Assembly: GCF_023217965.1 (NCBI RefSeq)
Contig: NZ_JALPSC010000002.1
Span: forward strand, 496,001-560,000
Length of the DNA stretch: 64,000 bases
Reading direction: 5' to 3'
From: Prevotella sp. E13-27
GTDB lineage: Bacteria > Bacteroidota > Bacteroidia > Bacteroidales > Bacteroidaceae
Position 1 is the stretch's first letter. Each line of letters opens with the position of its first letter. Below are positions 12,427 to 19,672 of the stretch, in pieces. A program made the translations under genes and the position numbers. The notes below the pieces were generated by a model. It ran no database searches and was not told where the DNA came from. It saw nothing but the letters and a program-made list of their open reading frames with translations.

Positions 12427-12465
12427 TGCTGACAATGGCGAATTATTGCTATTGTCAGCATTTTC
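12427..12465 (+). terminator. Rho-independent terminator after the beta-galactosidase gene
   Basis: TGCTGACAAT (12427-12436) pairs perfectly with ATTGTCAGCA (12451-12460) around a 14-base loop, followed by a T-rich tract. It lies 30 bases after the lacZ stop. Confidence 0.85.
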
Positions 12466-12477
12466 TTTTAAAAAAGT

Positions 12478-12508
12478 TTGGAAGATACAGATAAATTCTC
12501 TATTTTTG
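12478..12508 (+). promoter_or_regulatory. Promoter for the sorting-domain-like/sigma operon
   Basis: TTG at 12478-12480 and TATTTTTG at 12501-12508 are 20 bases apart. The first plausible ATG follows after 12 bases, so the leader is very short. Confidence 0.75.
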
Positions 12509-12520
12509 CAAAAAATAAAT

Positions 12521-12847
12521 ATGCTTATGCGCAAAAGTTTACTTATATTTTCTATTGTCTTTTCTCTTGCCACAGCACTGCAGGCAGCATCGCCAATGGT
12601 GATGTCAATGGAAATGGGCGTTGCAGAGCAAGTGGAACCAGAGCGTAATATCACAATAACGGTAGAGGGTAATGTTGCTTACATCACAGGCGCTAACGGT
12701 ATGACACTCGAGGTTGTGTCACTGACAGGTCGTCAGGTCGCAACTTACAAGATTGACAGCCCTTCACAGCGCATTGAGCTTAACCACCCGAAAGGATGTT
12801 ATATCCTGAAGATTGGTAAGGTGGTTAGAAAGGTGACCATCAGATAA
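12521..12847 (+). CDS. Small secreted protein resembling a type A sorting domain
   Basis: From the ATG at 12521 (or 12527) the product is about 108 residues: a signal peptide (MRKSLLIFSIVFSLATALQA), a short linker, and about 65 residues resembling the C-terminal sorting domain of type IX secretion substrates, with LEVVSLTGRQV, a KGCYILKIG strand and a final KVTIR. There is no cargo domain between them. Longer N-terminal extension is excluded by the promoter at 12478-12508. It precedes the ECF sigma gene by 13 bases and is probably co-transcribed with it. Function is unknown. Confidence 0.7.
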   Translation: MLMRKSLLIFSIVFSLATALQAASPMVMSMEMGVAEQVEPERNITITVEGNVAYITGANGMTLEVVSLTGRQVATYKIDSPSQRIELNHPKGCYILKIGKVVRKVTIR

Positions 12848-12860
12848 ACTCATCGTTCCG

Positions 12861-13415
12861 ATGACTGCTACCGTTAGCGATCAGCAGCTTAAACAGATGC
12901 TTTCCGATCCGAAGACCATGAGAAAGGGCTTCGAATTAGTAGTGCGCCAATATAGTGAACAGCTTTATTGGCAGATTCGTCGTATTGTTGTGAGTCATGA
13001 CGATGCTGATGATGTGCTTCAGAATACTTTCTTGAAGGCATGGAATGCACTGTCATCGTTTCATGGAGATTCAAAACTGCTCACCTGGCTCTCGCGCATT
13101 GCTATAAACGAAAGCCTGGATTTCGTGCGCAAACAGAAGAATGTGGTGATGACGAGTACTGATGATGGAGAACTCGGACTCGCAAACCAGCTCATGGCTG
13201 ATGACTATTTCGATGGCAATGAGACTGAGGCACAACTACAGGAAGCCATCGCTGGACTGCCAGAGGTTCAGAGGGCCGTGTTCAATATGCGCTACTTCGA
13301 AGAGATGAAATATAGTGAGATGAGTAAGGTGCTCGGAACATCGGAAGGAGCGCTGAAGGCATCATATCATATAGCGGTGAAGAAAATAAGTGATTTTTTT
13401 CATCGAAAAGATTAA
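12861..13415 (+). CDS. ECF-type RNA polymerase sigma factor
   Basis: The 184 residues contain sigma region 2 (SHDDADDVLQNTFLKAWNAL, then TWLSRIAINESLDFVRK) and region 4 (LPEVQRAVFNMRYFEEMKY with an HTH around SEMSKVLGTSEGALKASY), the minimal ECF layout. It should direct RNA polymerase to a stress or envelope regulon. The two genes after it encode a membrane-anchored and a periplasmic protein, a usual layout for sigma factors controlled from the envelope. Confidence 0.92.
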   Translation: MTATVSDQQLKQMLSDPKTMRKGFELVVRQYSEQLYWQIRRIVVSHDDADDVLQNTFLKAWNALSSFHGDSKLLTWLSRIAINESLDFVRKQKNVVMTSTDDGELGLANQLMADDYFDGNETEAQLQEAIAGLPEVQRAVFNMRYFEEMKYSEMSKVLGTSEGALKASYHIAVKKISDFFHRKD

Positions 13416-13455
13416 ACCTTTTATATCTGGTCACGTCATAAAGAAAAAATATAAT

Positions 13456-13821
13456 ATGAACGAAGAGAAATATATAAAAGACCATGTAGGAAAGAGGACT
13501 CCGTTCACAGTGCCCGATGGCTATTTCGATAGCGTCGTTGACAATGTGATGAAGAATCTTTCACCTGAAGTAGCACCGATGAAGAAAATGCCGACAACTC
13601 TTCAGCGTGTGCGTCCTTATCTTTACATGGCTGCTTGTCTCATTGTGGCAGTTTTCACTATTACTATCTATTTCAACGATCATACGGAGAATGTGCAGAT
13701 GCAGCAACTCGCTGTGCAAGAGTCTTCGGTAAGCACTGAATGGGAGGATGATGAAGACTATGCAATGGATTACGTGATGCTTGATAACTATGACATCTAT
13801 GCATGTCTGACAAATGAATAA
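13456..13821 (+). CDS. Probable membrane-anchored anti-sigma-like protein
   Basis: I chose ATG 13456 because the protein then begins MNEEKYIKDHVGKRTPFTVP, whereas the frame upstream overlaps the sigma gene. The product is about 121 residues: a short cytoplasmic part with a PxGYF segment, one membrane segment (YLYMAACLIVAVFTITIYF) and an acidic outer tail rich in Asp/Glu and Tyr. Position directly after an ECF sigma gene and single-span topology suggest that it restrains the sigma factor. No canonical zinc anti-sigma motif is visible. Confidence 0.7.
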   Translation: MNEEKYIKDHVGKRTPFTVPDGYFDSVVDNVMKNLSPEVAPMKKMPTTLQRVRPYLYMAACLIVAVFTITIYFNDHTENVQMQQLAVQESSVSTEWEDDEDYAMDYVMLDNYDIYACLTNE

Positions 13822-13835
13822 AAAACAGTGAAACT

Positions 13836-14294
13836 ATGATGCTTAAACGTTTTTTCATACTCGTATCGTTTTTCGCCTGTATAATTGCTGTCAATGCTCA
13901 GCATGAAAAGAAAGAAGGATTCTCTCCAGAAAAGTTTGAAGAGGATCTCAAGAATTATATTGTCAAAGAGGCAGCTCTTTCTAAGACCGAGTGTGACAAG
14001 TTCTTTCCTATATATAAAGAGATGAGAAGCAAGCAGCTTAAACTGTTTGGGCGTCAGCGTAACTTGTTTAAAGCAAAGCCAAACGATGAGGAAGGCTTCA
14101 AGAAGCAGGTTCAGGAGCGCGATAATATTGAACTTGAACAGAAGCGTATTCAGCAAAAATATCACAATAAGTTCTTTGAAGTTCTGCCTGCCTCAAAGGT
14201 CTGTAAGGTCATCAGAGCAGAAGACACTTTCCATAGACGCATGCTTAGGCAGTGGGGACACCAGCAAAAGCCAGCAAGAAAGCGTGGAAAATAG
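13836..14294 (+). CDS. Periplasmic helical protein (Spy/CpxP-like sensor candidate)
   Basis: The 152-residue product has a signal peptide (LKRFFILVSFFACIIAVNAQ) and a charged, predicted all-helical mature part ending in a Lys/Arg-rich tail. Composition and length resemble the Spy/CpxP/CnrX type of periplasmic proteins that sit beside ECF sigma systems, but no exact LTxxQ motif is seen. It begins 14 bases after the anti-sigma-like gene. I infer an envelope-stress role from position only. Confidence 0.65.
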   Translation: MMLKRFFILVSFFACIIAVNAQHEKKEGFSPEKFEEDLKNYIVKEAALSKTECDKFFPIYKEMRSKQLKLFGRQRNLFKAKPNDEEGFKKQVQERDNIELEQKRIQQKYHNKFFEVLPASKVCKVIRAEDTFHRRMLRQWGHQQKPARKRGK

Positions 14295-14357
14295 TTAAAG
14301 AATGTTACCTGTCTAATAATTCTTCTGTCGTTATTTCGGCATTTCAAGAAAAATGCC

Positions 14358-14365
14358 TACCTTTG
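14358..14365 (+). promoter_or_regulatory. -7 box of the tRNA-Asp pair
   Basis: TACCTTTG lies 26 bases before the first tRNA. The matching -33 region is only TTTC-like at about 14334-14337. Confidence 0.6.
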
Positions 14366-14391
14366 CATCCGCAATCGAAAAGGCATCCTTT

Positions 14392-14465
14392 GGTGCGTTA
14401 GTTCAGTAGGTTAGAATGCCTGCCTGTCACGCAGGAGGTCACGAGTTCGAATCTCGTACGCACCG
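14392..14465 (+). tRNA. tRNA-Asp(GTC), copy 1
   Basis: A complete 74-base cloverleaf: acceptor GGTGCGT pairs with ACGCACC, discriminator G, anticodon arm CCTGC-CTGTCAC-GCAGG with GTC, and a GTTCGAATC T-arm. CCA is not encoded. Confidence 0.97.
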
Positions 14466-14495
14466 CCCTCTTTCGATAAGCAAAACAACCTCTAA

Positions 14496-14569
14496 GGTGC
14501 GTTAGTTCAGTAGGTTAGAATGCCTGCCTGTCACGCAGGAGGTCACGAGTTCGAATCTCGTACGCACCG
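14496..14569 (+). tRNA. tRNA-Asp(GTC), copy 2
   Basis: This copy is identical in sequence to the first over all 74 bases, separated by a 30-base spacer and probably processed from the same transcript. CCA is not encoded. Confidence 0.97.
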
Positions 14570-14572
14570 CAG

Positions 14573-14607
14573 AAAAGCTCATCGATAAGAAGTCGGTGAG
14601 CTTTTTT
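14573..14607 (+). terminator. Terminator of the tRNA-Asp operon
   Basis: AAAAGCTCA (14573-14581) pairs with TGAGCTTTT, followed by more T residues, directly after the second tRNA. Confidence 0.85.
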
Positions 14608-14674
14608 CGTAAATAGCTAAAACCGGCAGTAGTGAGATTTTATTTGATAAAAAGTATTTTATAAAAAGAAGATA

Positions 14675-15331
14675 ATGAAAAGGTTTGTTTCTTTATTTGT
14701 TTTTTTATTGACCATAGGCATTAACGTTGTTCTTGCCCAGGAGGTAACAGAACAGTTTACTTTGTTTCGTGAATTTAAGCCGGCAAAGGTGTATATGTCT
14801 AATGGTAAGGTTGTGAAGACTTCTCATGCCAATATATTCTTAAAAAACGCATCATTGCTCTTCTTGCGTGGCGAGCTTACTATGGAGGCTAATATGGAAA
14901 CGATAGACAGCGTGGATATTGAAAACCGTCGCTTCGTGAAGATTGACAAGATGCTCTATGAAGTTGTAGATAGTGTTGGAAAAAACAATAATAAGCTGTT
15001 CTGTGCTATTGAGATAGATATTCCGGCTTATAACACGATGCTGAAGAACAATCAGAACATAACCAGCTTGTCGGGTGCTTTCAGTGGTGGACAGTTGAGC
15101 TATAGCACCATTGATCTTTCAAAGTCGGAAGATATACAGATGCCTATCGTTCCTCACTACTATTATCTATACAATGGGGAGCTTATACGTGTACATGAGC
15201 GAGAGATATCACGTCGTCTTCCAAAGGATAAGGAAATACGCCGCATGTACAAGACTATTATTTCCATGAATGACTTCACATGGGTTGATAAAGAAAGTCT
15301 TATGAAGTTGCTGAAGGCAATATCTGAATAG
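14675..15331 (+). CDS. Secreted protein of unknown function
   Basis: The 218-residue protein has a signal peptide ending near VVLAQ and no membrane segment after it. Residues 35-80 contain a strand-rich stretch (VYMSNGKVVKTSHANIFL, then SVDIENRRFVKID), and the C-terminal third is charged. I recognise no family. It lies after the tRNA terminator and converges on the ferredoxin gene across a long palindrome. The codon pattern looks like that of its neighbours, so it is probably a true gene. Confidence 0.7.
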   Translation: MKRFVSLFVFLLTIGINVVLAQEVTEQFTLFREFKPAKVYMSNGKVVKTSHANIFLKNASLLFLRGELTMEANMETIDSVDIENRRFVKIDKMLYEVVDSVGKNNNKLFCAIEIDIPAYNTMLKNNQNITSLSGAFSGGQLSYSTIDLSKSEDIQMPIVPHYYYLYNGELIRVHEREISRRLPKDKEIRRMYKTIISMNDFTWVDKESLMKLLKAISE

Positions 15332-15344
15332 TTTTGCTAACAAA

Positions 15345-15497
15345 TAATTAAGAGGGTGTGTCAAAACACAAGATTTAATTAAAAACAACGGATTTCGCGG
15401 ATTTTACGGATTTAAGCCCTAATGATAATCAGTAACTTATAAAATCCGTTTAATCCGAAATCCGTTGTGGTTAATTATGACACGTCCTCTTTAATTA
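15345..15497. repeat. 153-base imperfect palindrome, MITE-like
   Basis: The ends are inverted copies (TAATTAAGAGGGTGTGTCA at the left, matching inverted TGACACGTCCTCTTTAATTA at the right). Inside, ACAACGGATTTCGCGGATTT on the left pairs with AATCCGaaATCCGTTGT on the right, and the GGATTT motif is repeated in each arm. The last bases include the stop codon of the ferredoxin gene. It can fold into one long hairpin between two convergent genes, so it may also end both transcripts. Confidence 0.8.
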
Positions 15498-16271
15498 TTT
15501 ATGACCGAAATAGTATTGTCCGCGCTTTCTTGTTATCGAGCCGTAGTTGATAGCATGTCGTGGGCAGTGGTGATAGCATGCCAGACAACATGTACAGCTG
15601 CCATCGTGTTGCCATGATGGCAGGCCGTCAACAAGTTTTACATCGCCAGTAGGACATGCGTTCTCACATTTTCCGCAATGGATACACTCTTCGGCATCGA
15701 CGGTGAACTTCTTGTCGGTGACCATCCTGCCATTGAAGTAGTTGCCCACGATGTGGCTCATAGCCCAAGGCGCAATGCCCTTAACGGTATGTGTCTCACC
15801 TGCCTGTCTCTTTATGATTATCTCCTTAAATGATTGAAGCTGTTCTTTTGCACGCGAAATTTTTGCGTATTCTTTCTCAGGAGTGTCAGTGTACATGAAT
15901 GGAAGACAAACATAGCTCTCTGGCATCACCAGCGTGAACACACTTATTGCAGTGGGAAGTCCGGCTTTCAAAAGGTCATCGTTAAGCATCTCCATTGTCT
16001 GACCAATGCTGTCACCGCATGTTGTAAGTGCATAGCAATAGTGTCCAGTAGCGTTATGCAGCTTCAGTCTGCTGATGAACTGTCTCACTATGCGTGGCGG
16101 TTGCCAACCATGAGTGGGGAAGATGAACCCTAAACGCTCATCATCCTTCAGCATATAATCACACTTACCTTTCAGCTCTTCTGGTATGAAGAGCAGTTGT
16201 TCGCCTGTCGCTTGGGCTATCTCTTCAGCTGCCCATCGCGTGTTGCCTGTACCTGAGAAATAGAATATCAT
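15495..16271 (-). CDS. EFR1 family ferredoxin (flavodoxin-like plus two 4Fe-4S motifs)
   Basis: The 258 residues combine an N-terminal flavodoxin-like fold (FSGTGNTRWAAEEIA, the FMN phosphate loop, then GFIFPTHGWQPPRIV) with a C-terminal bacterial ferredoxin domain holding CIHCGKCENACP and CTCCLACYHHCP, enough for two 4Fe-4S clusters. It should shuttle electrons in an anaerobe; the partner is unknown. The start MIFYFSGTGNT is the family's normal N terminus, and the ATG is only four bases after a consensus -7 box, so the mRNA is probably leaderless. Confidence 0.9.
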   Translation of the reverse strand: MIFYFSGTGNTRWAAEEIAQATGEQLLFIPEELKGKCDYMLKDDERLGFIFPTHGWQPPRIVRQFISRLKLHNATGHYCYALTTCGDSIGQTMEMLNDDLLKAGLPTAISVFTLVMPESYVCLPFMYTDTPEKEYAKISRAKEQLQSFKEIIIKRQAGETHTVKGIAPWAMSHIVGNYFNGRMVTDKKFTVDAEECIHCGKCENACPTGDVKLVDGLPSWQHDGSCTCCLACYHHCPRHAINYGSITRKRGQYYFGHK

Positions 16272-16275
16272 GTTG

Positions 16276-16305
16276 CAAAGGTACGATTAATTAATGGAAA
16301 TGCAA
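16276..16305 (-). promoter_or_regulatory. Promoter of the EFR1 ferredoxin gene
   Basis: On the minus strand TTG (16305-16303) and TACCTTTG (16283-16276) are 19 bases apart. Only CAAC separates the -7 box from the ATG. Confidence 0.8.
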
Positions 16306-16328
16306 AATAAACTTTTAATGTTTAAATA

Positions 16329-16363
16329 AGAGCGTGTTTTTCATACTCAGAAAAACACGCTCT
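16329..16363 (-). terminator. Terminator after the von Willebrand A gene
   Basis: A perfect 14-base stem (AGAGCGTGTTTTTC / GAAAAACACGCTCT) with a 7-base loop lies 44 bases past the stop of the minus-strand gene and is followed, in that direction, by TATTT. Confidence 0.8.
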
Positions 16364-16406
16364 GTAGAATTAATCCATATCTCCACTATTTTGTAAGTGG
16401 TGAGTT

Positions 16407-18059
16407 CTATTTTCCGAAGAGAGAGTAACCAACGCCTATACTGAATCCAGTTGTTTCACCAAGATTTAGACCAGCGTTTATATACCAAGGTGATTTGAAT
16501 TTCCATCCAGCAGTCAGGTATAAAGCGCCATCATACGCTGAGAGATATCCCGCTCCTAACAGAAGAGCTGAACCTTCATTGAATGATAACTTGGCTAGAG
16601 GACCTACCTTAACAATTGTTTCATCTCCTTTTCCATATCCAAGTCCAAATGTTCCGCCAATGGCAAACATGTCTGAAAGAGACCATGCTGCATCTAATCG
16701 AGCTAGAAAATATGCACAATTCTCATTTCCGTTATCTTCAGAAGGAGTATAACCAGATGAATAACTAGATGAATAACCAGATGAATAGCCAGAAGAATAA
16801 TAACCAGAGGGAGAATAACCCGAAGGAGAATAACCCGAAGGAGAACTACTAGGAGATATATAATCATCTGCTTTAGATCCACCTACCAATCCTCCTTCAA
16901 TTCCAATTCCTAACCAAAAATTGTGCTTCTTCTTTGGGCGCACATCAATGTGAATAGGCGTATTATTAACTTTTCGGCCAAATGTCCAGCATACACGACC
17001 GTTTTGGCCAGGAGCGATGTAGCATTGAATTATTTTCCAACTATCTATGAGGTTCTTTGCAATATCTTTAAACTTTGCTTCAAGTTGAGATGCATTATTG
17101 ACACGGAAATAATTGTCGTCTTGTTTTGCAAGAGTTCTCAAGTCATTTTCGGCTTCGTTCTCGCGAGCTTTATCTTTTACGTCAGCACCACCAGGAAGAA
17201 AAATGGTATATGACTGGCATGGAACCCCTTTAATACTTTTCCTTAGGACATTGTTTTTTATATAATTGAAATAGTTCTTTTTGCTGCCAATTTCTTTACT
17301 CTCATTTATAGAACCATTGTCCAGACCGTCTGTAAATGTAACAATAGCGCTACCTGCAAATTTGTTGTTTTCAATATTATTAGAATAAGCACTCAGCATA
17401 TCGAATGCTTCATCGTATGATCGGAATAGGGCTGTACCACCACCTTTAGTAAAGCCACTTATGAAATCTTTCATATATTTTGATGACGATGGTGTAAGTG
17501 ACTCTATAGGACGCACTTTAGTTAGTTCCCATGATGAGAATCCAATAATGCCAATATGGATGTTTCCGGCGCTACTCTCACGTAACATTTCGTCAATGAA
17601 TGATGCGGCACTATTCTTGGCTTGGACAAACGCGGCGTCACTTAATGAGGTGCTACAGTCCAAAACAAGCATCACTTCCATGTCCTTTGTCTCATTGTCG
17701 GATCCCTGTCTAGATTCCGTTTCGGAGTCTGCGTCCCATTTGTTGGTACTTTCGTTATATACAAATAGGCCAATGTTATCTAAATCAGGATTTCCTTTAT
17801 AGGTGACATGGTCAAATGTAAAATAAACATCACCGTGCTTTGATTTGCCTCCGTAGTATGTTGGATCAATACTCTCGAAGGCAAATCCAATAGGATTAAC
17901 TTCAGTCAGTTCATAAAATGCTTTTCCATTTCGGAACTTTGTTTCGAATCGACCATAGATTTTGTACTTAGCATCATCAGGATGGATTCGCCAATCGCTT
18001 TGTGAATAACACATTACGCTATATAATAGCGTAAATGCAAATAGAAATGCTTTCTTCAT
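16407..18059 (-). CDS. Secreted von Willebrand A domain protein with a barrel-like C terminus
   Basis: The 550 residues begin with a signal peptide (MKKAFLFAFTLLYSVMCYSQ). A von Willebrand A domain follows from about 127, with the metal site DCSTS (Asp134) and later a TFTDGLDNGS segment. A Ser/Gly/Tyr-rich linker (about residues 400-440, units such as SPSGY) leads to about 100 residues of alternating strands ending VGYSLFGK, which resembles an outer-membrane barrel end. The layout suggests an adhesion or ligand-binding domain tied to the outer membrane. A terminator follows; no clear partner gene is beside it. Confidence 0.8.
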   Translation of the reverse strand: MKKAFLFAFTLLYSVMCYSQSDWRIHPDDAKYKIYGRFETKFRNGKAFYELTEVNPIGFAFESIDPTYYGGKSKHGDVYFTFDHVTYKGNPDLDNIGLFVYNESTNKWDADSETESRQGSDNETKDMEVMLVLDCSTSLSDAAFVQAKNSAASFIDEMLRESSAGNIHIGIIGFSSWELTKVRPIESLTPSSSKYMKDFISGFTKGGGTALFRSYDEAFDMLSAYSNNIENNKFAGSAIVTFTDGLDNGSINESKEIGSKKNYFNYIKNNVLRKSIKGVPCQSYTIFLPGGADVKDKARENEAENDLRTLAKQDDNYFRVNNASQLEAKFKDIAKNLIDSWKIIQCYIAPGQNGRVCWTFGRKVNNTPIHIDVRPKKKHNFWLGIGIEGGLVGGSKADDYISPSSSPSGYSPSGYSPSGYYSSGYSSGYSSSYSSGYTPSEDNGNENCAYFLARLDAAWSLSDMFAIGGTFGLGYGKGDETIVKVGPLAKLSFNEGSALLLGAGYLSAYDGALYLTAGWKFKSPWYINAGLNLGETTGFSIGVGYSLFGK

Positions 18060-18717
18060 TTTGTTAATGATTTGTTAGGTTATTATTAAATATTAGGAAA
18101 AATGAAAAATCTACGTGTAATTAATAATCTATGCTTCACCATTGATATTGGAGTAGCTTAGGTTATAATTGAAAAGTACAAAAGACTTCTTGAATATGTA
18201 TGCTGAGCTCATTATAATTAATACAAGTGCTTCCTAAGCTCCCCAATTTAGCGTTAATATTCAGTTTAGGTTTGGATACAAAAAAGACGTGGGAGTTTGT
18301 TTCTTCGTGCTTACCCCCAAGTTCAGGCCTTCGCATTGCCCCCAAGTAAGGATAAGCAACGCAAGCCAGCCCACGCCGAGTGGTATTATAGATACAACTT
18401 ACCGTTACACCTTCTAATAGGAGCAACGAAACATTGGGATATAATACACCCACGCAGACGCTTCGTTGCATCACACCTGCACTTGGATTCAAGTTTGCGA
18501 AGTTTGAACTTGCAGATAGTAACGTTCGAAAACGTCCTTTCGAATTTCCGCCTTACAAATGGCAGGAATCTTCATTCCATCGATGTCTTGATCCGCCCTG
18601 CCACAATAAGTGACTGGCTTGATCATTTGCAAAAGTAAAGATTATTTCTGAAATAGCAAAGAAAAAATAGTTTTTTCTTAAACGGATAGGGTACTTTATA
18701 AGTTTTCTTTCTTTTTC
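18060..18717. other. Long gap without a convincing gene
   Basis: About 660 bases separate the von Willebrand A gene from the toxin-pair promoter. Overlapping frames on both strands are open (minus 18163-18492, plus 18297-18638), but neither gives a recognisable protein. CCCCCAAGT occurs twice (near 18313 and 18339). On the minus strand GCAACGAA and TTTCGTTGC form an inverted pair about 30 bases apart. The base composition is richer in G and C than ordinary spacers, so this may be a repeat element, a structured RNA or a decayed gene. Confidence 0.45.
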
Positions 18718-18748
18718 TTGTACGTTTCGTTCTTTTTGCATACCTTTG
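18718..18748 (+). promoter_or_regulatory. Promoter of the DUF6922/AbiEii operon
   Basis: TTG at 18718-18720 and TACCTTTG at 18741-18748 are 20 bases apart. AAAGGAAAG lies just before the chosen ATG at 18780. Confidence 0.8.
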
Positions 18749-18779
18749 CTGTGATTTCGCAAGATAAAGGAAAGCAGTG

Positions 18780-19085
18780 ATGAGTAGTAAAGAGTGTATA
18801 AGTAAATTTTCTCCAAATCTTTTCTGGGATATTGATGAGTCCCAGTTAATGATGGATGACCATTCTTTGTACATTATCCAACGTGTGCTGGAGTATGGAC
18901 AGATGGATGATTGGCGACTTATCAACAAGTATTACGGTTTAGAGCGAATCACTGAAGAATGCAAAAAAATGCGGACATTGGATCCTGTATGCCTTTCTTT
19001 TATTTGTACTATATCACATACTAAAGAAGAAGATTATCGATGCTATCATTTCAGACAGTCCTGCCCAACACCTTGGAACTCTTAA
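18780..19085 (+). CDS. DUF6922 protein, probable antitoxin partner
   Basis: A 101-residue soluble protein with the DUF6922 pattern: LFWDIDESQL at the N terminus, VLEYGQMDDWRLINKYYGL in the middle and the conserved SCPTPWN end. I prefer ATG 18780 over GTG 18777 because of the AAAGGAAAG upstream. Its 3' end overlaps the nucleotidyltransferase gene by 46 bases in another frame, so the two are co-translated. Proteins of this type are regularly paired with AbiEii-like genes, which supports an antitoxin or regulator role; the mechanism is unknown. Confidence 0.85.
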   Translation: MSSKECISKFSPNLFWDIDESQLMMDDHSLYIIQRVLEYGQMDDWRLINKYYGLERITEECKKMRTLDPVCLSFICTISHTKEEDYRCYHFRQSCPTPWNS

Positions 19086-19666
19086 ATAAACTAATGTGCT
19101 TGCCTGTGCTGGATCAAACTAGACTTGTGGGAGGTACCGCGCTTGCATTGCAATATGGTCATCGTCGTTCTGTTGACCTTGATTTCTTTGGTTATGCTAC
19201 AGATGATGTTGATGAATTGACTGAGGCGTTGAAGGATTGTGTAGCAAAAATAGTACGTGGCAATTGTTCAAAGCGAATCAAAGCCTATATGCTTGATGAT
19301 GTAAAGGTTGATATCGTTACCTATGATTATCCTTGGATAAATGAACCTGTTATTGTTGATGGGATTCGACTCGCATCTCCTAAAGATATAGCAGCCATGA
19401 AGGTAAATGCAGTAATGGGGCGTGGTACTAAGAAGGATTTTATAGATATTTATTTTTTGCTTAAGCATTTTACTTTTGAGGAGATAATAAAGTTCTACTT
19501 GAAAAAGTATTCTGATGGTTCGGAATACCGCGCATTATTAAGTATGACATATTTTGGAGATGCGGATTGCCAACCAATGCCTTTGATGTTTGATAACGTC
19601 TCGTGGGAGACAATGAAAGATACAATTAAAAAGGCTGTTGAGGATTATAACCAGAAGCATATGTAG
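19040..19666 (+). CDS. Nucleotidyltransferase, AbiEii/AbiGii toxin family
   Basis: The 208 residues carry the AbiEii/AbiGii nucleotidyltransferase signature: GGTALALQYGHRRSVDLDFF (GG and DxD metal site), VKVDIVTYDYPW with the third acidic residue, and SPKDIAAMKVNAVMGRGTKKDFIDIYFL. These toxins transfer nucleotides to RNA targets such as tRNA ends in studied cases. Here the protein is a short, single-domain version. It overlaps the DUF6922 gene and is followed after six bases by truA, so a housekeeping gene is downstream of a toxin operon. Confidence 0.9.
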   Translation: MLSFQTVLPNTLELLNKLMCLPVLDQTRLVGGTALALQYGHRRSVDLDFFGYATDDVDELTEALKDCVAKIVRGNCSKRIKAYMLDDVKVDIVTYDYPWINEPVIVDGIRLASPKDIAAMKVNAVMGRGTKKDFIDIYFLLKHFTFEEIIKFYLKKYSDGSEYRALLSMTYFGDADCQPMPLMFDNVSWETMKDTIKKAVEDYNQKHM

Positions 19667-19672
19667 ATTATC

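Noticed and set aside
18163..18492. Protein of 109 residues on the minus strand in the 18-kb gap
   Set aside because: Composition is odd, no signal, domain or promoter is visible, and an equally long frame is open on the other strand; listed as an unexplained region instead of a gene.
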